Assembly: GCA_963734085.1 (NCBI GenBank)
Contig: CAVTFT010000013.1
Coordinates: forward strand, 124,001-188,000
Reading direction: 5' to 3'
DNA: 64,000 bases
Origin: CAIWHR01 sp963734085
GTDB lineage: Bacteria > Pseudomonadota > Gammaproteobacteria > Burkholderiales > Casimicrobiaceae
Shown here in pieces: positions 54,707 to 63,457 of this stretch. Each line of letters starts with the position of its first letter. Within the stretch, counting starts at the first letter, position 1. The position numbers and the translations under genes were made by a program. The notes under the pieces were generated by a model, which did not search any database, was not told where the DNA came from, and saw nothing but the letters and a program-made list of their open reading frames with translations.

Positions 54707-55659
54707 GCGAAGCCGCGCTTGAACGGGCGCATGCGGCGGAGGCGATCGACCCGCTCGGGCCGGCTGATGCCGATCACCTCGGCTGGCTCGAATCCGAAGC
54801 GATTCATATCCTGCGCGAGGTCGCGGGCCAGTGCCGTCACCCCGCACTCCTCTTCTCCGGCGGCAAGGATTCGCTGGTGCTGCTGCGTCTCGCGGAAAAG
54901 GCGTTTCGGCCCGGCCGCTTTCCGTTCCCGCTGCTCCACATCGACACCGGGCACAATTTTCCCGAGGTCGTCGCCTTTCGCGATCATCGCGCGGCCGAGC
55001 TGGGCGAGCGATTGATCGTTCGTTCGGTCGAGGACTCGATCGCGTCGGGCCGCGTCGTGCTGAAGCACGCGGACGAGAGTCGCAACGCCCACCAATCGGT
55101 GACGCTTCTCGATGCGATCACCGAACTCGGTTTCGACGCCTGCATCGGCGGTGCGCGCCGCGACGAGGAAAAGGCGCGGGCGAAGGAGCGGATCTTCTCG
55201 TTCCGCAACGCCTTCGGCCAGTGGGATCCCAAGGACCAGCGGCCGGAGCTGTGGAACATCTATAACGCGCGCACGCATCCGGGAGAGAACGTCCGCGTCT
55301 TCCCGATCTCCAACTGGACCGAGCTCGATGTGTGGCAGTACATCGGCCGCGAGCGGCTCGAGGTCCCGTCGATCTACTTCGCGCACACGCGACCGGTCGT
55401 CCGCCGCGACGCGGCGCTGGTAGCGGTGACGCCGCTGACGCCGCCACGCGACGGCGAGACCGTCGCGAATGTTTCGGTGCGTTTCCGCACGGTGGGCGAC
55501 GTCTCCTGCACGGCACCGGTCGCGTCGACCGCCGCGACGGTAGAAGCGATCATCATCGAGACCGCCGCCACGACGCTCACCGAGCGCGGCGCCACCCGCC
55601 TCGACGACCAGACGCACGATGCGTCGATGGAGCTGCGCAAGAAGGAAGGCTACTTCTGA
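54703..55659 (+). CDS. cysD: Sulfate adenylyltransferase subunit 2
   Basis: A 318-residue PP-loop ATP sulfurylase catalytic subunit. PP-loop ALLFSGGKDSLVLLRLAEKA (about residues 50-69), LHIDTGHNFPEV, GARRDEEKARAKER and the C-terminal TTLTERGATRLDD and KKEGYF ending. Works with CysN to make APS. GTG 54703 overlaps cysH by four bases; the first 20 residues are variable. Its stop overlaps the cysN start (TGATG). Confidence 0.95.
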   Translation: MSEAALERAHAAEAIDPLGPADADHLGWLESEAIHILREVAGQCRHPALLFSGGKDSLVLLRLAEKAFRPGRFPFPLLHIDTGHNFPEVVAFRDHRAAELGERLIVRSVEDSIASGRVVLKHADESRNAHQSVTLLDAITELGFDACIGGARRDEEKARAKERIFSFRNAFGQWDPKDQRPELWNIYNARTHPGENVRVFPISNWTELDVWQYIGRERLEVPSIYFAHTRPVVRRDAALVAVTPLTPPRDGETVANVSVRFRTVGDVSCTAPVASTAATVEAIIIETAATTLTERGATRLDDQTHDASMELRKKEGYF

Positions 55660-56921
55660 TGTCGATGATCGAGGATCCGGACGTTCTCGACCATGGCGTG
55701 CTGCGGTTTCTCACCGCGGGCAGCGTCGACGACGGCAAGAGCACGCTGATCGGGCGCCTCCTCTACGACACCAAGGCGATCCTCGCCGACCAGCTCGCTG
55801 CCATCGAGCGGACGTCGCAGCACAGAGGCCAGGCGCTCGACCTTTCGCTCCTGACCGACGGCCTCGTCGCCGAGCGCGAGCAGGGCATCACCATCGACGT
55901 GGCGTACCGCTATTTCGCCACTGCGCTGCGCAAGTTCATCATCGCCGACGCGCCCGGCCACGAGCAGTACACGCGCAACATGGTGACCGCCGCCTCGACG
56001 GCGCAGCTCGCGATCCTGCTCGTCGACGCGCGTCACGGAATCGTCACGCAGACGCGCCGGCACGCGACGCTCGCGCATCTTCTCGGTATTTCGCATCTGG
56101 TCGTCGCCGTCAACAAGATGGATCTGGTCGACTGGCGGCAGGATGCATTCAACGCGATCGTCACGGACTTCCGGGACTTTGCGCAGCGCACGGGCATCGA
56201 CCACAGCCGTTTCGTGCCGATTTCGGCGCTCGAAGGCGACATGGTCGTCGATCGCGGCAATCGCCTCGGCTGGTACGACGGCCCCACGCTGCTCTCGACT
56301 CTCGAGACGGCCGAAGTGCCGCAGACGCTCGCCCGTACACCGTTCCGCTTCCCCATCCAATACGTCGCCCGTCCGACGGCAGCGATGCCACGCGGCTACA
56401 TGGGCCGCATCGAGTCGGGGTCAATTGCCGTCGGCGACCGCGTCGCGACTCTGCCGTCGGGGATCGCGACGACCGTGCGCAGCATCCACACTTTCGAGGG
56501 GCCGGTCACGCGCGCGGGTCTGCATGCGGCGGTCACGTTGATCCTGGGCGACGAGCTCGATGTCTCGCGCGGCGACATGCTGGTAGGCGAGTCGGAAGCG
56601 CCTACCGCTACCCGCGTCGTCGCCGCGACGCTGTGCTGGCTCGGCGACCTTCCGCTCGACCCGCGGCGCACGTACCTGCTGCGGCATACGACGCGCGAAG
56701 TGCGCGCCCGCGTCGCGCACATCGATCACCTGTGGAACACCTCGACACAGGCACGCGAGCCGGCGCCGGCGCGGCTTGCGCGGAACGACATCGGCCAGGT
56801 GACGCTCGAGCTCGCGGGACCGGTTTTCGCCGATCGGTACGCGGAAAACCGGGCGACGGGAAGCTTCATCCTGATCGACGAGACCACGAACAACACGATT
56901 GCGGCGGGCATGGTGCGTTAG
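55659..56921 (+). CDS. cysN: Sulfate adenylyltransferase subunit 1 (GTPase)
   Basis: A 420-residue EF-Tu-like GTPase that drives APS formation. G1 motif GSVDDGKSTLIGRLLYD (about 23-39), G2 region EREQGITIDVAYRYF, G3 DAPGHEQYTRNM and G4 NKMD. Two beta-barrel domains follow. No C-terminal APS kinase (CysC) domain is attached, in line with the APS-type CysH: PAPS is not needed. ATG 55659 is part of the cysD stop. Confidence 0.96.
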   Translation: MSMIEDPDVLDHGVLRFLTAGSVDDGKSTLIGRLLYDTKAILADQLAAIERTSQHRGQALDLSLLTDGLVAEREQGITIDVAYRYFATALRKFIIADAPGHEQYTRNMVTAASTAQLAILLVDARHGIVTQTRRHATLAHLLGISHLVVAVNKMDLVDWRQDAFNAIVTDFRDFAQRTGIDHSRFVPISALEGDMVVDRGNRLGWYDGPTLLSTLETAEVPQTLARTPFRFPIQYVARPTAAMPRGYMGRIESGSIAVGDRVATLPSGIATTVRSIHTFEGPVTRAGLHAAVTLILGDELDVSRGDMLVGESEAPTATRVVAATLCWLGDLPLDPRRTYLLRHTTREVRARVAHIDHLWNTSTQAREPAPARLARNDIGQVTLELAGPVFADRYAENRATGSFILIDETTNNTIAAGMVR

Positions 56922-56935
56922 CGTGGAGCCCAGTC

Positions 56936-57709
56936 GTGATCGACCTCGCCTACACGCTCTCCGGCTTTGTCGTCGGCGCCATCGTCGGCCTGACCGGTGT
57001 CGGCGGCGGCTCGCTGATGACGCCGCTCCTCGTCGTGCTGTTCGGCGTGAGTCCGGCGACTGCGGTGGGAACCGACTTGCTGTACGCTGCCGTCACCAAG
57101 GCGGGCGGCGGCGCCGTCCATGCGCGCCGCGGTCACGTGCGATGGGATATCGTCGCGCGGCTCGCGGCCGGCAGCATTTCCGGTGCGCTGCTGACGATAG
57201 CCGTTCTCGGTGCCGTTCAAATCGATCACGCCGCGCTCTCGAAAATCGTCACCGAGACGCTGGGCGTGGCGCTGATCCTGACGGCGCTTGCGATCCTCGG
57301 CAAGAATCGTCTGCAGCGCTGGGGGCGCGCGGCCGCCGACGCGTCGCGCGCGCCGTGGATCGGCGCCCTCACCGTCGCGGTCGGACTCGTACTGGGCGTG
57401 CTGGTGACGCTGTCGTCGGTGGGCGCCGGCGCGCTGGGTGTCGCCGCGCTCTTCTTTCTCTATCCGCGACTTCGAACCGTGGACATCGTCGGCAGCGACA
57501 TAGCACACGCGGTGCCCCTCACGCTGGTGGCAGGTCTCGGGCACGCTCACCTTGGCACCGTGGACTGGACGCTCCTTGGTTCGCTGTTGCTGGGATCGCT
57601 GCCCGGAATCTGGCTCGGCAGCATACTGTCGGCGCGCGTTCCGGAGACGATGCTTCGCTCCGGCCTCGCCTCGCTGCTCGTCGTCATCGGCGGCAAGCTG
57701 ATGCTCTGA
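56936..57709 (+). CDS. TauE/SafE-family membrane permease
   Basis: A 257-residue inner-membrane protein with about seven to eight hydrophobic segments. Family repeats: VGAIVGLTGVGGGSLMTPLL near the N terminus and LSSVGAGALGVAALFFLYP in the second half. Members move sulfite, sulfonates or other sulphur anions. Position at the end of the cys operon suggests sulfate/sulfite transport here (inference). GTG 56936 has GGAG seven bases upstream. Confidence 0.88.
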   Translation: MIDLAYTLSGFVVGAIVGLTGVGGGSLMTPLLVVLFGVSPATAVGTDLLYAAVTKAGGGAVHARRGHVRWDIVARLAAGSISGALLTIAVLGAVQIDHAALSKIVTETLGVALILTALAILGKNRLQRWGRAAADASRAPWIGALTVAVGLVLGVLVTLSSVGAGALGVAALFFLYPRLRTVDIVGSDIAHAVPLTLVAGLGHAHLGTVDWTLLGSLLLGSLPGIWLGSILSARVPETMLRSGLASLLVVIGGKLML

Positions 57710-57820
57710 AATTCGCTTCCGCGGCGGTGACTTTGCCACTGCCTCGCAACACGCCGCGGCACGGCCGGGAGCGGCGGTATAATTGCGCTCGCGGTTCGCC
57801 CTCGGGGCCGTGCCATCGCA

Positions 57821-58450
57821 ATGCCGCTTCCGCTGTTCCGCCTCTCACCATCGGACCAACGCGATTGGCTCGTGGAGGCGCTCTCCCGCCCTGCCCCGCC
57901 ATCGGCGAAAAATCTTTCCGATGGCTTCCGCCTGCCCGGCCGGGAAGGGACGCCCAGGCCCGCCGCGGTGCTGGTGCCGCTCGTCAATCGTCCCGAAGGC
58001 CTGCAGGTGCTGCTCACGCAGCGCAGCGACGCGCTGCCCGATCATCCCGGACAGATCAGCTTTCCCGGCGGGCGCGTCGAGCTCGATGATCCGTCCGCGG
58101 ACGCGGCGGCGCTCCGCGAGGCCACCGAGGAAGTCGGATTGCCTTCCACTCAGGTGTCGGTCCTGGGCCATCTCTCCGATTACGAGACGGTGACCGGATA
58201 TCGCGTGACGCCCGTCGTGGGCTGGGTGGAGCCGCCGTTTGCGCTCGCACCCGATCCGGTGGAAGTCGCCGACGTGTTCGAAGTGCCGCTCGCCTTCGTG
58301 CTCGACCCGGCGCACCAGCAGCGCCATTTCCGGATGCTGGGCGCTCTGCGCCGCGATTTCTGGGCGATTCCCTACGGCGATCGCTACATCTGGGGCGCGA
58401 CCGCGGCGATGCTGCTGATCCTCGACCGGACGCTGCGCGCGCCGCGCTGA
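57821..58450 (+). CDS. Nudix hydrolase, CoA pyrophosphatase-like
   Basis: A 209-residue Nudix protein. The Nudix box runs from GGRVELDDPSADAAALREAT to EEVGL (about residues 85-110), preceded by LLTQRSDALPDHPGQISFPG, the pattern of the NudL/CoAse subfamily that splits coenzyme A into 4'-phosphopantetheine and ADP. Substrate not fixed by sequence. It starts 112 bases after the permease and converges on a lipoprotein gene. Confidence 0.88.
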   Translation: MPLPLFRLSPSDQRDWLVEALSRPAPPSAKNLSDGFRLPGREGTPRPAAVLVPLVNRPEGLQVLLTQRSDALPDHPGQISFPGGRVELDDPSADAAALREATEEVGLPSTQVSVLGHLSDYETVTGYRVTPVVGWVEPPFALAPDPVEVADVFEVPLAFVLDPAHQQRHFRMLGALRRDFWAIPYGDRYIWGATAAMLLILDRTLRAPR

Positions 58451-58464
58451 CGCGCCTTCGCGAA

Positions 58465-58878
58465 TCAGTAGATCAGCTTTGGCGGCGGCGGCGCGCCACC
58501 GGTCGAGGCGCGCGTCGACGTAAGGTTCGCCATGATGCAGTCGAGCGAACGATTGGTGTCGGCGCCGCCGCCCAGGAACCCCGAGATGCCGCTGCGGTAC
58601 ACCTCGGGCGACGCCTTGCCGTAATAGAGCTGCGAGGTGAGATCGAGGAAGTAGTTGTAGTTGCTGTCGTCGCTGCTGTCGTTGTGCAGGATCTTGTAGC
58701 TCATGTCGCGCGACCCGATCAGCAGCGGGCTGCACGCCGTCGCGATCTTGTTCAGGAAGGCGTTGTAGCCGGTCGCCTGGATGTTGTTCATCGCGTCCGG
58801 CGCGCAGGCCGACAGCGCGGCCGCTGCGCCTGCCAACGCCGCCACAGCAGCCGCGGCGCGGTGGATCATGCGGATCAT
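58465..58878 (-). CDS. Small predicted lipoprotein, unknown
   Basis: A 137-residue protein with an Ala-rich signal peptide and a lipobox at C25 (AALSAC). The mature part is polar and aromatic-rich (SNYNYFLDLTSQLYYGKASP) with two further cysteines and a C-terminal Pro run (APPPPKLIY). GGAGG stands seven bases before the ATG at 58878; upstream in-frame ATGs are unlikely starts. I do not recognise a family. Probably outer-membrane anchored. Confidence 0.65.
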   Translation of the reverse strand: MIRMIHRAAAAVAALAGAAAALSACAPDAMNNIQATGYNAFLNKIATACSPLLIGSRDMSYKILHNDSSDDSNYNYFLDLTSQLYYGKASPEVYRSGISGFLGGGADTNRSLDCIMANLTSTRASTGGAPPPPKLIY

Positions 58879-59002
58879 GCTTCGCCTCCTTCGTCGGTTC
58901 AACAGCCTTCATTTTCCATGGAATGCCGCGCGCTGGCCAGACGTACCGCGCGTTGACGCCGCGCGGAATTTCCCCGACGATTGATCCGCCTCTCCGGACA
59001 AT

Positions 59003-59869
59003 GTGCTCCGACATATGCCGAACGAACGACGCGAGTGTCATTTGCAGAGCCTGTCGCCGCACGGCTTTCATCGCGTCGTCTACTACGACTGGGGCGATCC
59101 AGCGAACGATCGCGTCGTCGTCTGCGTGCACGGTGTTGGCCGCAACGGCCGCGACTTCGACGCGCTCGCGAGTGCGCTCGCGGCGACGCATCGAGTCATT
59201 GCGGTCGACATGCCTGGCCGCGGCAAGAGCGACTGGCTCGCGGATCCGCACGATTACGTGTTCCCGACGTATTTGACGACGCTGACCGCGCTCCTTGCGC
59301 GAAGCGGCGCCGAGCGCGTCGGCTGGGTCGGCACATCGATGGGCGGCCTGCTCGGCATCACGATGGCGGCCCAGCCCGGCAATCCGATCTCGCGCCTCGT
59401 GGTCAACGACGTCGGACCGGCGATCGAACCGGCGGCGCTCGAACGGATCCGCGGTTACCTAGGACTCGACCCGACTTTCGCAGGCTACGACGAAATCGCA
59501 CAATACGTTCGCACGGTCTCGGCCGCCTTTGGCCCGCTCACCGACGCCCAATGGGACCACCTGACACGGACCAACGTACGGCAGCGTGCCGACGGCCGCT
59601 GGGGCCTCGCCTACGATCCAGGCATTGCCGTGCCGTTCCGAACGGCCGCCGCGGCCCCTCCCGATCTTTGGGGGCTTTGGGATGCGATCCGCTGCCCGAC
59701 GCTCGTCCTCCGCGGTGCGCAATCGGACCTGCTGTCGGCGGCCACCGCGGCGCAAATGGCCGTCCGGGGACCCGGACCCGCCGTCATCGAATTCGAAGGT
59801 ATCGGCCACGCGCCGGCGCTGCTCGCCGCCGACCAGATCGATCCCGTGGTCCGCTTCCTCGCCGAGTAA
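59003..59869 (+). CDS. Alpha/beta hydrolase
   Basis: A 288-residue alpha/beta-hydrolase fold protein. Oxyanion motif VCVHGVGRNGRDF (about residue 40), nucleophile elbow GWVGTSMGGLLG (Ser near residue 111), acid region LRGAQSDLLS and catalytic histidine in EGIGHAPALL. No signal peptide, so cytoplasmic. Substrate unknown. ATG 59003 or 59015 may be the start. Confidence 0.85.
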   Translation: MLRHMPNERRECHLQSLSPHGFHRVVYYDWGDPANDRVVVCVHGVGRNGRDFDALASALAATHRVIAVDMPGRGKSDWLADPHDYVFPTYLTTLTALLARSGAERVGWVGTSMGGLLGITMAAQPGNPISRLVVNDVGPAIEPAALERIRGYLGLDPTFAGYDEIAQYVRTVSAAFGPLTDAQWDHLTRTNVRQRADGRWGLAYDPGIAVPFRTAAAAPPDLWGLWDAIRCPTLVLRGAQSDLLSAATAAQMAVRGPGPAVIEFEGIGHAPALLAADQIDPVVRFLAE

Positions 59870-60002
59870 CCGCGCCGGGTCGCGGAGTCGCGGGGCATCG
59901 CCGCGGGGCTTCGTGGCGGGAAACTTGCTTGTCCGGTCAGACGTTGCCGGGTATAAACGGGCTCCATCGCTTAAAATCGTCATCGCCTCGCCCGCTGCCA
60001 CG

Positions 60003-61550
60003 ATGCCCTTAACGCTCAGCCTGCCCCCTCTGGATCCGCGCCCGGCCAATCCGCCGGAAACGCGCCCGGCCAAGGTTTTTCCCTGGCTCGACGACCAGCT
60101 CACCCGCGATCCCGTGGACGCGGCGGGGGTGATCGGCGACTCGCTCGCGGCGATCAATCGCGTCACGATGAGCGATTCACGGCGGCTCGAGCTCGCCGAG
60201 CGTTACTGGACCACGGCCACCACGCTGTGGCCGCTGCTCGAAAAGCAGTTTTCCAAGGCGTCGCACCCGCTGTCCGGTGAGCCGCTCGAGGCGGCCAAGG
60301 CGGCGCTCGGCCTCGCCCACGAGCTGTCGGTCGCCTACAAGCGACTGCTCGTCCACGAAGGCGAGAGGCGCATCCTGATCGGCGGAAATCGGCTGCTCGT
60401 CGCGCTGATCCACCGTACGCTGCAATGCACGGCGCGCATCCTCACCAACAGCTATCTGTCGTATTCGCCGGTTCCGCCGAAGACGTGGCTGGACGCGCAT
60501 TCGATCTATGCGTTCTCGCGCGAGCGCGCGTTGCACCAGCACGCGATCGCGCACGACCAGCCGGAGATGACGCCAGAGCGCGTCTACCTGCAGGCGCTCC
60601 TGCTCGCGCTCGCGAATCCGTACGGTTTCCTCCCGGGTCAGCTCAGCACGGTCGTCCGTTATCTGCAGGAGTTCTGTCACTGGGCGAAGCTGACCGACGT
60701 CGCGCCGGTGCACCGGATGGCGAAGGCGGTCGCGATCATTCCGGTCGGCCACGATTTCCCGCCGTTCTCGGCCAACAAAGGCGGCTCGATCGACGGCAGC
60801 AAGATCTTCCTGCTGACCTTCGACCTGGCCTTCCAGATCCAGGAGCAGTTGCGCGCGCTCGAAGCGGGCGGCGACGTTCCGGCGGGCATCGGCCGCGACC
60901 CGTCGTCACGGCTCCAATACGTGACGCTGCTGAAGCGCCTCCTTCGGCAGTGGGCGATTCCGCCGGCGCGGCAGTTCAACCGGCTGCCGTCACGCGCACG
61001 CGTCGTGATGTGCGCGGGACTCTCCGGCGTCTGGCAATACAGCCGCGGCATGCATGCGGGCGTGACGCAGGCGCCCACCGGCCTGCCGCCGATGACCGGC
61101 TGCCAGGTGATCAACCACACGCCGGCGGGTTACGCGCTGCGCCAGGTCGACCCCAACCCGACGGCGCTGCGCATCGGCGACCTGATCGCCTTGCGCGTCG
61201 AGGGCCGGAGCGGATTGCAGGTCGCGATGGTGCGCTGGTTCCGCAACACGCTCAAAGGCAGCGGGCTCGAATTCGGCTGCGAGCTCTTGTCGGACAGTCC
61301 GGAGGCGGCCGCCGCCGCCGCCGAGGATGCGCCGGAGGGGAGCCTCGCGCCGGTTGTCGTGCTGCCCGAGGATCGCAGCGCGTCGGGTCCCGAAGCGCCG
61401 CCGCCGCAGATGCTGGTGCCGGCGGGCTCGTTCCAGGTCGAACAAGGCGTCTCGCTTCGCCGTGGCGCCGAGACCGGGTTCGCGGTGTTGTTGAAGCTCG
61501 TCGAACAGGGACCCGGGTTCGAGCTCTACGATTTCGCGCCCGTCGGCTGA
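60003..61550 (+). CDS. Conserved protein with PilZ-like C terminus
   Basis: A 515-residue soluble protein: a large helical N-terminal region (residues 1-350; SRRLELAERYWTTATTLWPL, VYLQALLLALANPYGFLPG) and a C-terminal beta part (residues about 395-435, IGDLIALRVEGRSGLQVAMV, then VRWFRNTLKGSGLEFG) that resembles a PilZ barrel. The N-terminal RxxxR of c-di-GMP-binding PilZ domains is not evident, so ligand binding is uncertain. No catalytic motif seen. ATG 60003. Role unknown. Confidence 0.6.
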   Translation: MPLTLSLPPLDPRPANPPETRPAKVFPWLDDQLTRDPVDAAGVIGDSLAAINRVTMSDSRRLELAERYWTTATTLWPLLEKQFSKASHPLSGEPLEAAKAALGLAHELSVAYKRLLVHEGERRILIGGNRLLVALIHRTLQCTARILTNSYLSYSPVPPKTWLDAHSIYAFSRERALHQHAIAHDQPEMTPERVYLQALLLALANPYGFLPGQLSTVVRYLQEFCHWAKLTDVAPVHRMAKAVAIIPVGHDFPPFSANKGGSIDGSKIFLLTFDLAFQIQEQLRALEAGGDVPAGIGRDPSSRLQYVTLLKRLLRQWAIPPARQFNRLPSRARVVMCAGLSGVWQYSRGMHAGVTQAPTGLPPMTGCQVINHTPAGYALRQVDPNPTALRIGDLIALRVEGRSGLQVAMVRWFRNTLKGSGLEFGCELLSDSPEAAAAAAEDAPEGSLAPVVVLPEDRSASGPEAPPPQMLVPAGSFQVEQGVSLRRGAETGFAVLLKLVEQGPGFELYDFAPVG

Positions 61551-61605
61551 CCGCGCCGCGATCCCGGCGTTGCGGCTGGAAACAGGGATCACGATCGGCT
61601 CGCGC

Positions 61606-61974
61606 GTGCAGCCTCCGCTGCAATCGGCCGCGGCACGGTGGCACCGGGCCGCAGTTTCGCTCGTCGGTGCGCTCGTGCTGGTCGAGGTCCTCTGGGAAAT
61701 CGCGCTCGCGCCGCTGCGGCCCGGCGGCTCGTGGCTCGCCTTGAAGGCGCTGCCGCTAGCGCTCCTGTGGCCCGCACTCGCGCGCGGGCGGCTTCGGGCG
61801 CGACAGTGGACGGCACTGCTCCTCACCTTCTATTTCGCCGAGGCGATCGTCCGGGCGCTGACGGAGTCGGGCCGGCACGCGTGGGTTGCGACCGGCGCGG
61901 CGGCGGTTGCGATCGCCGCATTCGGCGCTGTCCTGATGTCGTTTCGCACCGAGCCCCGCGCGCCACCGGGATAG
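61606..61974 (+). CDS. DUF2069 family membrane protein
   Basis: A small protein with about four hydrophobic segments and the DUF2069 pattern LAPLRPGGSWLALKALPLALL followed by RARQWTALLLTFYFAEAIVRAL. Function unknown. There is no ATG; GTG 61606 gives 122 residues, near the family size, while a TTG at 61570 would add 12 residues. It ends eight bases before the convergent ispH. Confidence 0.8.
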   Translation: MQPPLQSAAARWHRAAVSLVGALVLVEVLWEIALAPLRPGGSWLALKALPLALLWPALARGRLRARQWTALLLTFYFAEAIVRALTESGRHAWVATGAAAVAIAAFGAVLMSFRTEPRAPPG

Positions 61975-61982
61975 GCCGCCGA

Positions 61983-62924
61983 TCACCCCGACGTCGCGTG
62001 CGGTGCGGAAAGGCCCTTGGGCAGCGGAAACACGATGTGCTCGGACGCGCCGGGAAGCTCGCGCACGCTGGCTGCTCCAAGCGACTTCAGGCGCGCGAGC
62101 ACTTCGCGAACCAGCACCTCCGGTGCGGAGGCGCCTGCGGTCACGCCGACGCGGGCCTTGCCGGCAATCCACTCGCTGCGCAGCTGGTCCGCACGGTCGA
62201 CCATGTACGCGGGGACGCCGCGTTTCGCCGCGACCTCGCGCAGCCGGTTCGAATTGGAGCTGTTGGGGCTGCCAACGACGATCATGACGTCGACCTGCGG
62301 CGCCATGAACTTCACCGCATCCTGCCGGTTTTGCGTCGCGTAGCAGATGTCGTCATTCTTCGGACCGACGATGCGCGGAAAACGCTCCCGCAACGCAGCG
62401 ATGACGTCGGCCGCGTCATCGACCGACAGCGTCGTCTGCGTGACGTACGCAAGGTTCGCCGGGTCGCCGACGACGAGCCGCGCGACGTCGGTCACCGACT
62501 CGACGAGATGGATGCCGCCAGCGCACTGGCCCATCGTGCCCTCGACTTCGGGGTGGCCGCGGTGACCAATCATCACGATTTCGCGGCCGTGGTCGCGCAT
62601 CCTCGCGACCTCGGTATGGACCTTGGTGACGAGCGGACACGTGGCGTCGAACACGGTAAGCCCGCGGGCGGCAGCCTCGGCGCGGACCGCTTTCGCCACC
62701 CCGTGCGCCGAGAACACGACGGTGCCGCCGGCGGGCACTTCGTCCAGCTCGTCGACGAACACCGCACCCTTCGCCTTGAGGTCGTCGACGACGAACTTGT
62801 TGTGGACGACCTCGTGGCGCACGTAGATCGGCGCGCCGAATTGCGCGAGCGCCTGCAGGACGATCGCGATCGCGCGGTCGACGCCGGCACAGAAGCCGCG
62901 CGGATTGGCGAGCAGCACGTCCAT
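61983..62924 (-). CDS. ispH: 4-hydroxy-3-methylbut-2-enyl diphosphate reductase
   Basis: A 313-residue Fe-S enzyme of the MEP isoprenoid pathway. The three cluster cysteines are in ANPRGFCAGVDRAI (residue 12), FDATCPLVTKVH (about 96) and DDICYATQNRQ (about 196). Active-site histidines appear in RHEVVHNK and SAHGV. Start ATG 62924 fits the family; a GTG six bases upstream (62930) overlaps the lspA stop (GTGA) and is also possible. The pair ileS-lspA-ispH is a standard operon. Confidence 0.96.
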   Translation of the reverse strand: MDVLLANPRGFCAGVDRAIAIVLQALAQFGAPIYVRHEVVHNKFVVDDLKAKGAVFVDELDEVPAGGTVVFSAHGVAKAVRAEAAARGLTVFDATCPLVTKVHTEVARMRDHGREIVMIGHRGHPEVEGTMGQCAGGIHLVESVTDVARLVVGDPANLAYVTQTTLSVDDAADVIAALRERFPRIVGPKNDDICYATQNRQDAVKFMAPQVDVMIVVGSPNSSNSNRLREVAAKRGVPAYMVDRADQLRSEWIAGKARVGVTAGASAPEVLVREVLARLKSLGAASVRELPGASEHIVFPLPKGLSAPHATSG

Positions 62925-62926
62925 CG

Positions 62927-63457
62927 TCACGCCTCTTTCTCCGCCCGTTCCGGCTCGTCGCGCACCCGCCGGCCTCGGAAGCTGTCGAGGATCAGCAACG
63001 CTGCGCCGACGGTGATCGCGCTGTCGGCGACGTTGAACGCCGGGTACGCCCAGCGATCGTAGTGAAACAGCAGGAAGTCCACGACCTTGCCCAGCGTCAG
63101 CCGGTCCCAGAGATTGCCGAGCGCGCCGCCCAGGATCAGCGCGAGGCCAAGGCAGTAGATCGCATCGCCGCCTCGTCGCAGGAGCCAGACGATCAGCACC
63201 GAAGCGACGACAGCAATCATCGCGAAGGCCCAGCGCTGCCATCCCCCGGCATCCGCACCGAAGCTGAACGCGGCGCCCGTGTTGTACGTCAGCACCAGGC
63301 TGAAAAAGTTCGTGAACGCGCGCTCCTCGCCCGGGCGGAACGCCGCGACCATCGCCGCTTTCGACGCGGCGTCGGCGGCGATGACGACGGCGCTGACCAG
63401 AAGCCAGCGCAACCAAAGCGGACGAGCGGGCGAGATCAACACGGCCTCGTCAGGCAA
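62927..63457 (-). CDS. lspA: Lipoprotein signal peptidase (signal peptidase II)
   Basis: A 176-residue inner-membrane aspartyl protease that cuts lipoprotein precursors. Four spans; conserved YNTGAAFSF, GGALGNLWDRL (catalytic Asp) and AYPAFNVADSAI (second Asp, near residue 142). No ATG start is present: TTG 63457 overlaps the ileS stop by eight bases, or GTG 63442 would give 171 residues. Processes the lipoproteins encoded at 11327 and 58465, among others. Confidence 0.95.
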   Translation of the reverse strand: MPDEAVLISPARPLWLRWLLVSAVVIAADAASKAAMVAAFRPGEERAFTNFFSLVLTYNTGAAFSFGADAGGWQRWAFAMIAVVASVLIVWLLRRGGDAIYCLGLALILGGALGNLWDRLTLGKVVDFLLFHYDRWAYPAFNVADSAITVGAALLILDSFRGRRVRDEPERAEKEA

